Shown here in pieces: positions 36,228 to 47,123 of a stretch of DNA of 64,000 bases; the first letter of the stretch is position 1; each line of letters starts with the position of its first letter. Under the pieces are notes generated by a model that did not search any database, was not told the DNA's origin, and was given only the letters and a program-made list of their open reading frames with translations. This DNA is from Rotaria sordida. Taxonomy: Eukaryota > Rotifera > Eurotatoria > Philodinida > Philodinidae. The DNA lies in the NCBI GenBank assembly GCA_905250125.1, contig CAJNOL010000025.1:126666-190665 (forward strand), in the 5' to 3' direction. A program made the translations under genes and the position numbers.

Positions 36228-38923
36228 ATGACACATATTGAAATTCCTAGTGAATTACCTAGTATTTTACGTAATTTTACATTAAGTGTATTACGTACAA
36301 GACCACGTGATATAATTGATCATGCTGTTGAGTATTTTACGCAATTACAACGACAACAAAAGCAACAATCAGAACAACTCATGACAGGCAACAAACCAGT
36401 GACGACAGCTTCTTCGTCTTCGTTTTCTTCTACTAGTCAACAACCGCAGCAACAACAAACATCGGATCAAAATGTTATATCATCAGGTTCATAGTTAGCT
36501 AATCGCAATTTTTTTTTCATTCTGTCGATGGATTCTTAAGACATTTCCTGATGTGCACGAGTTTCCAGCTTCACAAACAACAAAAAATGTCTCATCATAA
36601 CTTAGATGTCTCTTTCTATGAGGTTTTATCGATTTTTTTAAAGGAAAATTTAGAATTTACAAATATTTTGTTCGCTATAATGAAGCAAATAAGGTAAAGT
36701 CATATAAAGAAAACTATAAACATATATTTATTAGATTCCTCTTTACATTATAAACGGAAACAAACAGCGTTAGTTTTCATTTGCTTGCTTATAATCAACA
36801 ATCAATGTTTTGCATCAGTCTCGATCGATTCCATATAGGCACTTAGAAAATTGACATCCGGTGTGTATCTATATAGTGTTTGTGTGGGTGTGTGTGCATT
36901 CAAGTCATGTCAGACATTATTGTTCATATTTTTTCATTAGGACAAGTACGAGTAGATCTTGTTTTCCGCTTTAAAATGAAAAACAAAGAAGACGAAATGA
37001 ACTCTTTCATTTATTTCATTTAGATACCAGAAAAACAAAGTCAATTTTATAGATTGTTGAAAAAATATAGAAAATAGACAATAGATGATTGCGTGACATG
37101 AATGTAGAATGTATATATATATATTTTTTTTTCCTTATTTCATGTTATAGTCTGTTGATTACTATGGGATTGTTATTCGTAAGAGCAACACTAGAAGAAA
37201 ACAATATGTCTTTTCATACTCATCTGACATCCATTGCATTTCAATCGATCCTTTGAGGCTTATCAATGAATCATGTTACTTCTCATTATGTAAAAATATA
37301 CTCGACAAAAAAAAAGAAAAAACAAAAAGATACTATAATATTCAAGGTTTTTGTTTTCCCTTTATTATAAGAAAGACTAAAGCAATAATTTGAAGAAAAC
37401 GATTCGAAACTAAATATAACGAAGGAAAACTAAAAATGAGATTGTTGTCATATATGATTATAGACTAAATAAATATATTCTCGAGGAGGAAAAGAAATAC
37501 AATTGATGATGCTTTTTTGTCGATGTTGCTCTATTTGTCTACTCGTCTTGTTTTTTGCGCTAACTAAATTGTGATCGACATCAAAATAAAGCAAAAAAAA
37601 TGAATAGATCTTTATGGAAATTAGGTAGCTCGAAATATCAAACTATATAACGATTGCTATTTTTTGTTATGATTTAGAAAATATTGCAACTGGAGGAAAC
37701 TATAACTCAGCATTCGAAAAAGATAAATCAATGACAAGTATTGATACAAAGAATTCAGAAAATATATCAAATGAACCTACATTATCAACATCAACAGAAG
37801 AAGAAACAGATAATGAAAATAAAACAAGCGAAGATGATGATGAAAAGGATAACTCATTTGATGATTTTGCTGCTGATGAAGAGCTGCGAGTATGTAAATA
37901 GCTTAATTTATGGATAAATTTTTCTTTCTTTTCTTTTCTTTTCTATTGATGATCTAATTATTTGTTTTAGCGTCATTATGTGAAAAAAAATGAATTTCGT
38001 CGAGTATCTGTTGCAGCTGAACGATATAATCCCGAAGATGATAATGATTCTGATAGTGAACAATCTCTTGTTTATCCCAAGACTCCTGAACAACGACAAC
38101 GGTTAAAAGATGCAGTTTGTCATAATTTATTATTTCGTACACTTGAAGCTAAACAAATTGATCAAGTTCTTGATGCAATGTGGGAAAAAACAGTTCGCAA
38201 AGGTGAAGTTATTATTCAACAAGGTAAATAAATATTAGTTCTTTTATATTATTAAAAAAAAACCACTAAAACACAAAATATTTTGTTTCAGGTGATGATG
38301 GTGATCATTTTTATGTTATTGATAATGGTGTTTATGACATTTATGTATCAAAAGAAGCCGATTTTAGTAAACCAATTAAAGTTGGTGAATATAATCAAAC
38401 AGGTTCATTCGGTGAACTTGCTCTCATGTATAATCAACCACGTTCAGCAACAATAATTGCTAGTACAGATGGTATTTTATGGGTTATGGGACGACAAACA
38501 TTTCGTAAACTTGTTTTAAAACATGCATTTCGTAAACGACAAATGTATGAAAATGTCTTACGTGATCTAACTATTTTACAATCATTAACTGATTATGAAA
38601 GATCAAATGTTGCTGATGCTTTAATTCCAGTTGAATATAACCAAGATGACATAATTATTAAACAAGGTGATGAAGGTGATCGAATGTTTTTTATTGAAGA
38701 TGGTGAATGTGATATATATATGAATGATAAATTTCATAAACGTATAAATAAAGGTGATTATTTTGGCGAACTAGCATTACTTAATCATGAACCTCGATCA
38801 GCAACAATTATTGCAGCTAGTCCAAAAGTTAAATTAGCTTCATTAGAAGTTGAATCATTTGAACGTTTATTAGGACCATGTATGGATTTGATGCAACGTA
38901 ATACGTCCAAATATCTTAAATAA
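36228..38923 (+). CDS. cAMP-dependent protein kinase type II regulatory subunit
   Basis: Four coding exons (36228-36486, 37678-37889, 37971-38223, 38292-38923) sum to 1,356 nt, 451 aa. The protein holds the catalytic subunit inactive until cAMP binds. Residues 1-45 form the RIIa dimerisation/docking domain (MTHIEIPSELPSILRNFT…, DIIDHAVEYFTQLQ). A long Gln/Ser- and acidic-rich linker follows. The inhibitor site FRRVSV, with Ser170, is a type II autophosphorylation site. Two cyclic-nucleotide domains each keep the phosphate-binding cassette: FGELALMYNQPRSATII and FGELALLNHEPRSATII, with the conserved Glu and Arg. The ATG choice follows the family's MSHIQIP start. Intron 1 is 1,191 nt. Upstream UTR exons are likely because the ATG lies 22 nt after an acceptor. 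Confidence 0.95.
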
Positions 38924-39384
38924 ACTATTTTACTATAATAATTACCATCATTATTATTGTCGTCATTTTCTTCTTTTTTTTTTCTACATATGTATTGCAA
39001 GAAAAAACAATATTTTAAGTGATAGAATATTAGTATTTGGATGTTTTTTTTTCTTTTCAATCAGAGAAAAAAACAAAGAAAATATATAACTTGTCTGAAT
39101 ATTTTGTCTCGAGATAAAACATATAAAAGTGTTGTCATAGAATTGGTTGTATGATGAGGTAGACAACACCTGTCGTTTCTACTGTTGTTTTGAAATGAAA
39201 AGAAACAAATGAATTGAAACTCATTGGTAGACAACATCATTTTTCATTAAGAACATTAGTTAACATCTAATACTCTTGATAATATAAACACTCAGACAAT
39301 TATACTTCTATTGATTACTTTTTTGTTTGTTTACTGAACCTAATAAAAATATATCTTATAAACGACATATTCATTATCAATAAA
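38924..39384. other. Intergenic, 3' of PKA-R
   Basis: AT-rich, with the presumed 3' UTR. No gene recognised. Confidence 0.3.
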
Positions 39385-39960
39385 TGATAATCATATATTA
39401 TAGTTATTGTAAATATTTTAAACCAAAATATCGTTATACGATTGAATAATTTAATGTAATTAATTCTTTTGTTGTATATGCATTCGTGCTTCTCTTAATT
39501 AGAAGGGAAATGAGAAATTATATTGCTGTTATTGTCAATAGTACCAATACTGGCGTACTCGTGAATGTGCCACATGTAATTTTTGTGATCAAATTTGAGC
39601 ATATTCATTATTTTGTTGTCGATTTTCTGTTCTATTCTTGGTTTTATTACTTGTTGTTTTACAGACTCTATTCCGTTGACATCTAAATAAGTCTTTTATC
39701 ATATCTCAAATTAGATAGATCATATTTCATTCTTGAGACTTCATTCATCAAAATGTTATTATGGCATTATTTCAACAGTTTATATAAATATAAAAACATC
39801 GCCATTGATTGTTAATATTGCTACAAAAAAAAATCTCGTAATAAAACGAACGATAATAACAATGAGCTATTCATATATATTGCTAGTTTTTTTTCCTATT
39901 TCTTGAATAATTTATTAAATTTATGGAAAAAATTTCGGTTTTTTTTTATTTATCTAATAA
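39385..39960 (+). pseudogene. Decayed copy of the Cys-rich two-TM family
   Basis: Three blocks follow the order of the two intact paralogues downstream. A remnant of exon 1's end lies at 39419-39460 (ACCAAAATATCGTTATACGATTGA). An exon 2 copy at about 39505-39675 reads YCCYCQ, stop, YQYWRTRECATCNFCDQI, stop, then a hydrophobic stretch ending at a third stop. An exon 3 copy at about 39745-39960 keeps GTTATTATGGCATTATTTC and the later AATAACAATGAGCTATTCAT. Three in-frame stops within exon 2 show it is dead. Confidence 0.8.
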
Positions 39961-40489
39961 ATATGAATTTTGCTTGAGTAGTTTTTGCTATTCGTTGTAT
40001 TGATCTAGAATGTGATTATTATAATTTTATTTAAGATAAATGAAACATATTTTTTACTGAAAAGAGAAAAAAAACCATGGCAGGATGTTGTTATTATTAT
40101 TGAAAACAAAAAAATCTTTGGTAAAATATTCTATTGCTTAACATGTTGAGAAAAGTTGTAATTGGTTTTTTTTCATATTTGTCTGTTGTTATTCAAGATT
40201 TCTTTTAATTTTCTTCTTTTCCAGTGTCAAATTGATGTAAAATAAAGAACTCACTAGATTTACAGTTAACAAAAGTCATAGATTTTCCTTTTGATTAACT
40301 TAAATGAAATGCATTTCAATGATTTTTCGAGTAGAATATTAGTTTCAAAGTGTACATATGTGTAGAACATAAAGGTATCAATTTTTTAATAATGTCGTCG
40401 TATTATTTATGATTCCCTACCGTGCTCAAGAAAATTTTGAAAAAAAAACCAAAAGAAACGAATATTAATCATTTGTATAAGAAAATAAC

Positions 40490-42152
40490 ATGTCGTTAAC
40501 AACATCACCTATAATGTCAAGGATCGTACAAACATCAAGAAATCCAAATGATTACAATCAAGTTATGATAATTAATCCTAATGAAACGATTAATTATGAG
40601 CCATATGCTAATTATCAAACACCAAGAACTACATATCGTACTTATCAACAACCTTCTAAACCAAAATATCAATATACAATTGAGCAGGTTAATTTAATTG
40701 ACATTTTTTTTTTCTGACGAGGAAAGTCTTCTAACTGATTAGTCAAGACTATGTGCATCATATAGATTTTAATGAACTATGAATAACCAGAAACGAGTTT
40801 GGACTCTTAGCTTATTGCTACTGAAATACTGCATTGTTACGTTTTTTGTTTAAGTCAATGCCAGGATCCTACTCAGGAACGCGAGAAAAACTGATTTTCG
40901 AATTTCGATTTGAAACTTTGCATAAAGACAGATCTTAATGCGAATAGTTTATTGTGAAGATTTCAGATTTTTTGATCTGTTCCTTTCGTGAAATAAGAAA
41001 ATCAAATCTGTCGGTGTGTATATCACATTTTACAACAGGTAGAGAATTATTTAACTCATCCGATCAGACCGGTTTAAACAGTCTTTTAGATTGGTGAAAA
41101 CCCACAAAAACTGACTGGCTTGTTGGATCATTATTAATCGGTAAATAGAAATGGCTTCCAAAAAACATTCATTTTCTTTTTTGCACTCCAGTTTTTACAA
41201 ATATTATGTTATACTCGTATATATCTGTTAGATTGCTATATATGGCACAAAAAAAAGAGTAACTTACTCATCAACTAATTGCTAAACTCTAAACCTTGAA
41301 TCTTCTCACTCAGCCTTTTCAAATAAAATTAACATTTCTCTTCTAACGATGATCCAAACCTAGATTTGATCTTTATCAAAACATATATATTTATAAGTTT
41401 AACTCCAGTAACACAATTTTGATTGTGCTTCTTTAAAAGATGAGATGTACGGATGAACAGAAGAAAATAAAATTGATAGTTATTGAAATAACACTATTGG
41501 ATTATTTTGATAAGAACAAGCAAACAAACTTGTTCTCAATAAGTTAACGATCTACATGAAGTATATAGTCTTGATTCAAAAGCGATTAATCAGTTGATGA
41601 ACTTCTCTTATTAGATATTTTATTTTTCTATTTACTATAGGAAAGTAAATCATATCGTTGTTGTCAATGGTGTCGATATTGGTGTACTCGTAAATGTCCA
41701 TCATGTCATTTTTGTGATCGAATAGTAGCATGTCCACTTCTATTTTTTATTCTTTCTGCATTATTCTTACTTTTATTACTTACTGCTTTGCTAACTTTGT
41801 TTGGTTTACATCCTAGTAAGTTTTATTTTTTTTCGTTTGCATCTCAATTTCTACATTGATCACTTTTTTTTGTCTTGCAGACATTAATTCAGCACGACGT
41901 TATTATGGTATTATCTCAACATTATCAATTGTCAATCGTACTAAATATATATATAATCTCGATAGAATTTGCTCTAGAATAAATGCTTCTAATAATTGTT
42001 TAGATATAACAACATCGACAGGTATTAATATTGTTGCTACAACAATAATAATAAATCGAACAATAATAACCATGAATTATTCATATATATTACTAGGTTT
42101 TTGCTTAATCGTTTATTGTATTTATCGAAAAATTTCTTTTGATACTTTCTAA
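40490..42152 (+). CDS. Cys-rich two-TM protein, paralogue A (unknown function)
   Basis: Three exons (40490-40687, 41641-41815, 41881-42152), 645 nt, 214 aa. I recognise no named family. Residues 1-66 are polar and Tyr/Pro-rich (MSLTTSPIMSRIVQTSR…). Exon 2 starts with SKSYRCCQWCRYWCTRKC and PSCHFCD, a pattern CC-x2-C-x3-C-x3-C-x2-C-x2-C. At once follows a ~25-residue helix (LLFFILSALFLLLLLTALL) ending in FGLHP. Exon 3 gives about 65 residues with two Cys and several NxS/T sites (NRTK, NASN, NRTI), then a C-terminal hydrophobic helix (YILLGFCLIVYCIYR) and a short basic tail. Likely topology is N-in, loop outside, C-in; the Cys cluster would be cytosolic and juxtamembrane, fit for palmitoylation or metal binding (inference). 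Intron 1 is 953 nt and repeat-bearing. Confidence 0.85.
40855..41110. repeat. Dispersed repeat in intron 1 of paralogue A
   Basis: The stretch ATTTTCGAATTTCGATTTGAAACTTTG (in parts) and the sequence around it parallels 60330-60360 in the intron of the coiled-coil gene (ATTTTCGAATTTCGATCTGAAACATTG, in parts). The pieces AACGCGAGAAAAACTGATT and ACGTTTTCGGAAAACTCG are also alike. Paralogue B lacks this sequence in its 58-nt intron 1, so it was gained in A or its lineage. Confidence 0.5.
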
Positions 42153-43498
42153 AATAAATTTTGCAAAATTTTATTTATATTATTTATATAAACATCTATT
42201 TGAGTTTTGTATTTGTCAATATCTATAGTAAATATAATCTTATTTCTTGAAAATATATTCTATAGAAAAATTTTTATTTTATCGAATTTAGTTAATAATT
42301 CACTTAAATATTTATTAGATAATTTTATTTTGAAAATATTTGATTATTGTCTACATATTTAAATAAATTAGAAAAGAATGAGAAGTAGTGTAGTAGAATT
42401 AGAATATATGCTTAAAACTTTTCTGTGACTGTTGACTGTTGAACTATGTCAGTGAATCTTGGAAAGATTCAAAAGTTTTTATTTTAAGGAAAAAACCTCA
42501 AATGACACTTTTTCCAGAAATGCCACAAAATTTTATCAAATATATTGGAACATACAGAAAATAATTCTCTACAAAGCGATAAATTTTTTGCAAACTGTAA
42601 AGATGTAGTAAAGACTTTTACAAATTCTATCGCCAGTAAAATGACTCTTCATCATAACTCTACCATTTTTTAGCAGATTCACCAAAACTCTCCGTTCTTG
42701 TGTTATTTCGTAGAGTGCAGATCACCCTTAAATACTATATATTTACACAACTTATTTTGTGAAACACAATCTAAAAGAAGTCTTGAAGTATATAGAGTAC
42801 AAATTGAGACTCCTCTAAACACACAGACTGTGACAGAGGTTGTTGACATACCACCAAAGACTGTATATCAATAATGGGTCGTTGTAATGTATTAACCACT
42901 TCCTTATTGTATTTCTAAAGGATTAAGTAAAATGAGGGTGAAGCAAGATGTTCTAGAATACATAGAATAAAACAATCTTCCTGTGATTAGCAACACCAGC
43001 TACATCGTATTCTACATTTTAGTTCTGGAGGGATTGTGCTAATAGCTTTGATATCTACAGGCAATAGTATTGTCTTCAGAAAAATTCTAAACATATATTC
43101 TCAAAGAGCACAAAACTCTGATTCCACTACATTACTTCTCATTCTTTTCCAATGCATTTAAATTATGCGAAAAATAGTCAAATATTTTGTCTAGAAACTT
43201 TCGACTCACATCATATATGTAAAATATAAACACTACAAAATATGTTAGTGTAAATTTAATCAAATGCAAAGAAATGTATGATTAATCTTATTTCCATTTT
43301 GTTTTTTTTTTCATATCGATGGAATCAAAGAACATAAAATTTGTTTAAAAATAATTACAAATGTAGATAGGCAAAGTGAAATATTAATTATTGACGTTAT
43401 ATCTTTTCATATTATGATGGCAACCTGTAGTGTCCATAATGATTTTGAAACAAGAAAAAATAAAAAAAGAATTCACATCATTTGTGAGGCAAAACAAT
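42153..43498. other. Spacer between paralogues A and B
   Basis: AT-rich. It contains a D1 repeat copy (listed separately) and a region of simple AT sequence. No gene seen. Confidence 0.35.
42829..43055 (+). repeat. Dispersed repeat, family D1
   Basis: Matches the inverse of 45690-45930 closely (ATAGAATAAAACAATCTT, CTGTGATTAGCAA, CTACATCGT and ATTCTACATTTTAGT against their counterparts) and 29830-30112 in direct orientation (TTGTGCTAATAGC, ACTTCCTT). Non-coding. Confidence 0.6.
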
Positions 43499-44255
43499 AT
43501 GTCGTTAACAACATCAACTGTAACGCCTTTGATCGTACAAAGACCACCAGATGAAACTATTCCTGATTATGTTACAATAATCAATCCTGATGGAAGTGTT
43601 TCTTATGAACCTAATACTAATTATCAACAACCAACAATAATTCGTCGAAGTTATGCTCCAGTCAATAGAAAAAAATATCATTATGCTCTTCAACAGGTAG
43701 ATTTAATCATTGTTTTTTTTTTTTTGGTTATATAATAATTCCATTATTCAATAGGAAGGAAAAACATATCGTTGTTGTCAATGGTGTCGATATTGGTGTA
43801 CTCGTAAGTGTCCATTATGTAATTTTTGTGATGAAATATTAGCATTTCCATTACTTTGTTTGTTACTTTCGGTTTTATTCTTACTTTTATTACTTGCTGC
43901 TTTGCTGACTTTATTTGGTTTACATCCAAGTAAATATTTTCTCATATCTCAAATTCTATAATAGATTATATTTCTTTGTTTAGATATCAATCCATCACAA
44001 CGTTATTATGGTATTATTTCACAATTATCTATTGTCAATCGTACAAAATATATATATGGTCTTGATACACTCTGTAATAAATATTCAGGTATCAGGAATT
44101 GCTTGAATTTGACAACATCAACAGCTATTGTCTATGTTGCTACAACAAATATTATTAATCAAACAATAACAATACATAATTATTCTTATAGATCTTTTAT
44201 TGTTCTTTGCTGTTGTTTAACAATTTATTATATACATCGTAGAATTATTATGTAA
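43499..44255 (+). CDS. Cys-rich two-TM protein, paralogue B (unknown function)
   Basis: Three exons (43499-43696, 43755-43929, 43984-44255) with exactly the exon lengths of paralogue A (198, 175, 272 nt) and the same phases; 214 aa. The start MSLTTSTVT is chosen by alignment with A, though the frame stays open to 43430. Shared with A: INPxxxxxYEPxxNYQ, YRCCQWCRYWCTRKCP, xCxFCD, LFLLLLLxALLTLFGLHP, INxxxRYYGIIS and SIVNRTKYIY. The first Cys cluster is fully kept. The loop has NRTK, NLTT, NQTI and NYSY sites and two Cys (LCNKY, RNCLN). A hydrophobic C-terminal segment (FIVLCCCLTIYYI) ends in a basic tail. Keeping length, phase and motifs while the loop diverges suggests a selected, expressed pair. 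Confidence 0.85.
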
Positions 44256-44826
44256 AAAGTATATAGACGTAAAAAGCTTGAATTTTTGAAGAAATAACAT
44301 ATGCACGTATACGTTTTTTCTTTGCTTATACCTTTATTTAATATCAGTGTGAATGTGTAAAAATGAGATACATGAGATTAGATAAATGTAAATTACAACA
44401 TCAATTGAAGATTTAAATCTGATAATGATCAATTATCAGTTTAAAAAAAGAAAAAAAAAAGCTTCGCCGATTGTAAATCATAGTGCATAGGTTAATCACA
44501 AAATTTAACAACAATTAATAAAGACAAATGAAAAGAAAACATAAACAAATGAAGAAACAAAATAAACCGGTAGCTGTATAAGTGCATTGAATAATAGAAC
44601 AATAGATGTCTTATTTGCTTTTCTTATTTGTGCTTTGAGATTTTTGCTTGGTTTTTATGCTGATAGAAATCTGCTAGAATGATATCAGTATTAATAGAGA
44701 CCAGAGAAACAAAAAATAATTAAAAGAATATTAATACTTCCCACATAAATACTCAAGGAATGATAGTGAAATAAAAAGGAAAAGAACAAGGAAAATTAAG
44801 CTCTGTACAAAACATTTTTTCTGTAC
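44256..44826. other. Intergenic between convergent genes
   Basis: 3' ends of paralogue B (plus) and the ZC2HC gene (minus) meet here. AT-rich; nothing else recognised. Confidence 0.3.
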
Positions 44827-47123
44827 TTAATAACGACCACCACGTGTGGATCTATTTGAAGGTGGATAAGCAGCATTATTACCAAAACCACCAGAACTAC
44901 TCTTGTAATTGCTTATCGGTGTACGAGCATTACCAGCACCTATACGTTGTTGAGTTCCCATTCGATTGGTAGCTGGTGGTGGTGGTGGTTTTGGTTTATT
45001 CTGAATATTGACACATTTTGGAATATGTCGTTCAGCTACAGATGGTGCATAGTTACGTCCACAATGTGGACATTGAATATAATCAGGATTCATAGAAGCA
45101 GGCGGTGGTGGTAAATCAGCTAGACGACCACCTATCAAATATATTATTGATTATTTTTTAGTTTACATTTTGATGTTGCTTTTTTTTTAATACCTGCTTT
45201 CTCATAATCCGATGCTTGTTTGGCATAACGAATAGATCGAATAAAATCTTCATGTTTTTGTCTCCAATTTGATTTAGGAATCTGATTAAAAGGGTCAAAA
45301 AATAAAAAGACAAAAGAAAACTTTTGATTTGAAATAATTATAAGAAGTCAATTTTACTTGAGGTTTAGCAGGTTCATTTCGTCCTTTTCCCTTACGATAA
45401 TAAGATGCTGCTTCTGTTCCTTGTAATCGTTGTTTAGTTGAATCAAATACACGACGTTGTTTTTGAGATTTCATACATGCTACTTCATGTTGTTGTATAC
45501 GATCACTCGCAAAAGTTCGATTGCACATGGAACATGGATAAAGACCACCACTACCTGACGAACCACTATTTTGAAATGTAGTATCTCCTCCACCACGTCG
45601 TGTTGAATAATTTATAGGTGTATCGTCATAGTCATCTAGATATTCGATAAATGAAAATATAAGCAAACATACTGTTAATGCAAACCCTACAGGATTAAAA
45701 TGTCAAACACGATGTAGTGGCTCTTGCTAATCACAGAAAGATTATTTTATTCTATCTATTTTGCAACATATTACTTCGCCAGGATATTATTTAATCCTAC
45801 AGCGGCGCAATAAGGAAATCATTTAACGAGACGTTATCGATATACGATCTGTGATTGTATATCAATAACGTCTACCATAAGGATGTGCAGTTTTGATGAA
45901 AATACTGACAGTGAGTCTACTATTACATTAAATCTGTGTTCACTGAAACATTGACACAACCATACAGTATGGACATGTCAGGGAAATCCAACATTTCTAG
46001 TATACCACGGTCTGTAGAAAAATCTAAATTTTTACCCTTACACTTCAATACTCCTTTTAGATTGTGGTTCACGAAATAATAATAATAATAATCATAATAA
46101 TAATTAAAATAAAATATATATACCATATGACTCATTTCCTCTTGGTTGAACAGATCGCTCAACCATTCGTCCATTACCACCGCCCGATACCTAAATAGTA
46201 TAGAATAGCATGAATGGTTAAGTTTAAACATAGAAAAAAAAACACAAACATACACCAATAGGTTTGGATCCCTGACCAGGTTTACAACTTCGAAGATGAA
46301 CTTGAATACGATCAGAAGCAAACTTACGTCCACAATTATCACATGGAATAAGTTGAGATTTAGATGCTTCATAAGCTGCATCATTGATTTGATCAAGTGA
46401 ATAATTATTACCACCTATTCGATTTATTATTTTAAATACAAATAGACTTAGAAGAACGAATAATAATAATAATAACTTACTGCCAATATGAACATCAGGT
46501 TTACGTGGTGGAGGACGACGTAAATTTGGAGGTAATTTAGCATTTTCAAAATGCCATTTTTCTAAACATTGTGGTTCATGAATTTCAATTGATTGTGTTC
46601 CAAATTTTCGTCCACAAACATAACATAGAACATATTTAGGCATAGCTGGTGAATGTCCGCTCCCTCCCTATATCCAATTATATATATCAAGTCAGATGAA
46701 AATTGTCTTTGTTTGTTTTTTTGAAACACTTACAGGAGCATCCTTATATAAATGATCATATTCTCCATATCCTTGACCGCCACCTGCTGGTTTTTGTTGT
46801 CGACCAGCATTACTACGAGCTTGTACTGGAGATGATTCATCTTCATACCGATTTGTTGATCCTCTATATAAGCGTAATTTTTTCCGTTTAATCCGTAAAT
46901 AATTATGTAAACATACCGTGCAACAGGTTGCGATGATCCCATTGATCCACCACCACTCGAACCTACATTAACAGGTGCTCGAGCTGCTGTTCGATTATTT
47001 GTTGCTGTTGGACGACCGACTTTAAAAAAATTAGAAAATTATTAATAAATTTTTTTTGGAGAATATAACTACGCAAAAAAAAATCTTTTTTTTACCAGGT
47101 CGAACGTTTGATCGACTGTGCAT
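44827..47123 (-). CDS. ZC2HC-type zinc-finger protein with four fingers
   Basis: Nine exons (47123-47096, 47019-46917, 46863-46734, 46667-46481, 46414-46254, 46190-46124, 45635-45358, 45281-45194, 45131-44827) sum to 1,347 nt, 448 aa. Four C2HC fingers of the pattern C-x2-C-…-H-…-C: LCYVCGRKFGTQSIEIHEPQ followed by C, PCDNCGRKFASDRIQVHLRS followed by C, PCSMCNRTFASDRIQQHEVA followed by C, and QCPHCGRNYAPSVAERHIPK followed by C. Linkers are Gly/Ser/Pro-rich. NPDYIQCPHCGR and ADLPPPPASMNP are close to ZC2HC1A/1C. Molecular role of these proteins is poorly known. Intron 6 (45636-46123) is enlarged by a D1 repeat; other introns are 53-110 nt. Confidence 0.9.
45690..45935 (-). repeat. Dispersed repeat, family D1, in ZC2HC intron 6
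   Basis: Inverse orientation relative to the copies at 29830 and 42829. Matching pieces include TTGCTAATCACAGAAAGATT, ACACGATGTAGTGG, GATATACGATCTGTGATTG and ATATCAATAACGTC. A following stretch (GGATGTGCAGTTTTGATG, CAGTGAGTC) resembles 8309-8345. Confidence 0.6.

Noticed and set aside
38785-39169. Minus-strand frames over the PKA-R 3' end
   Set aside because: Antisense of a well-supported exon and AT-rich 3' flank.
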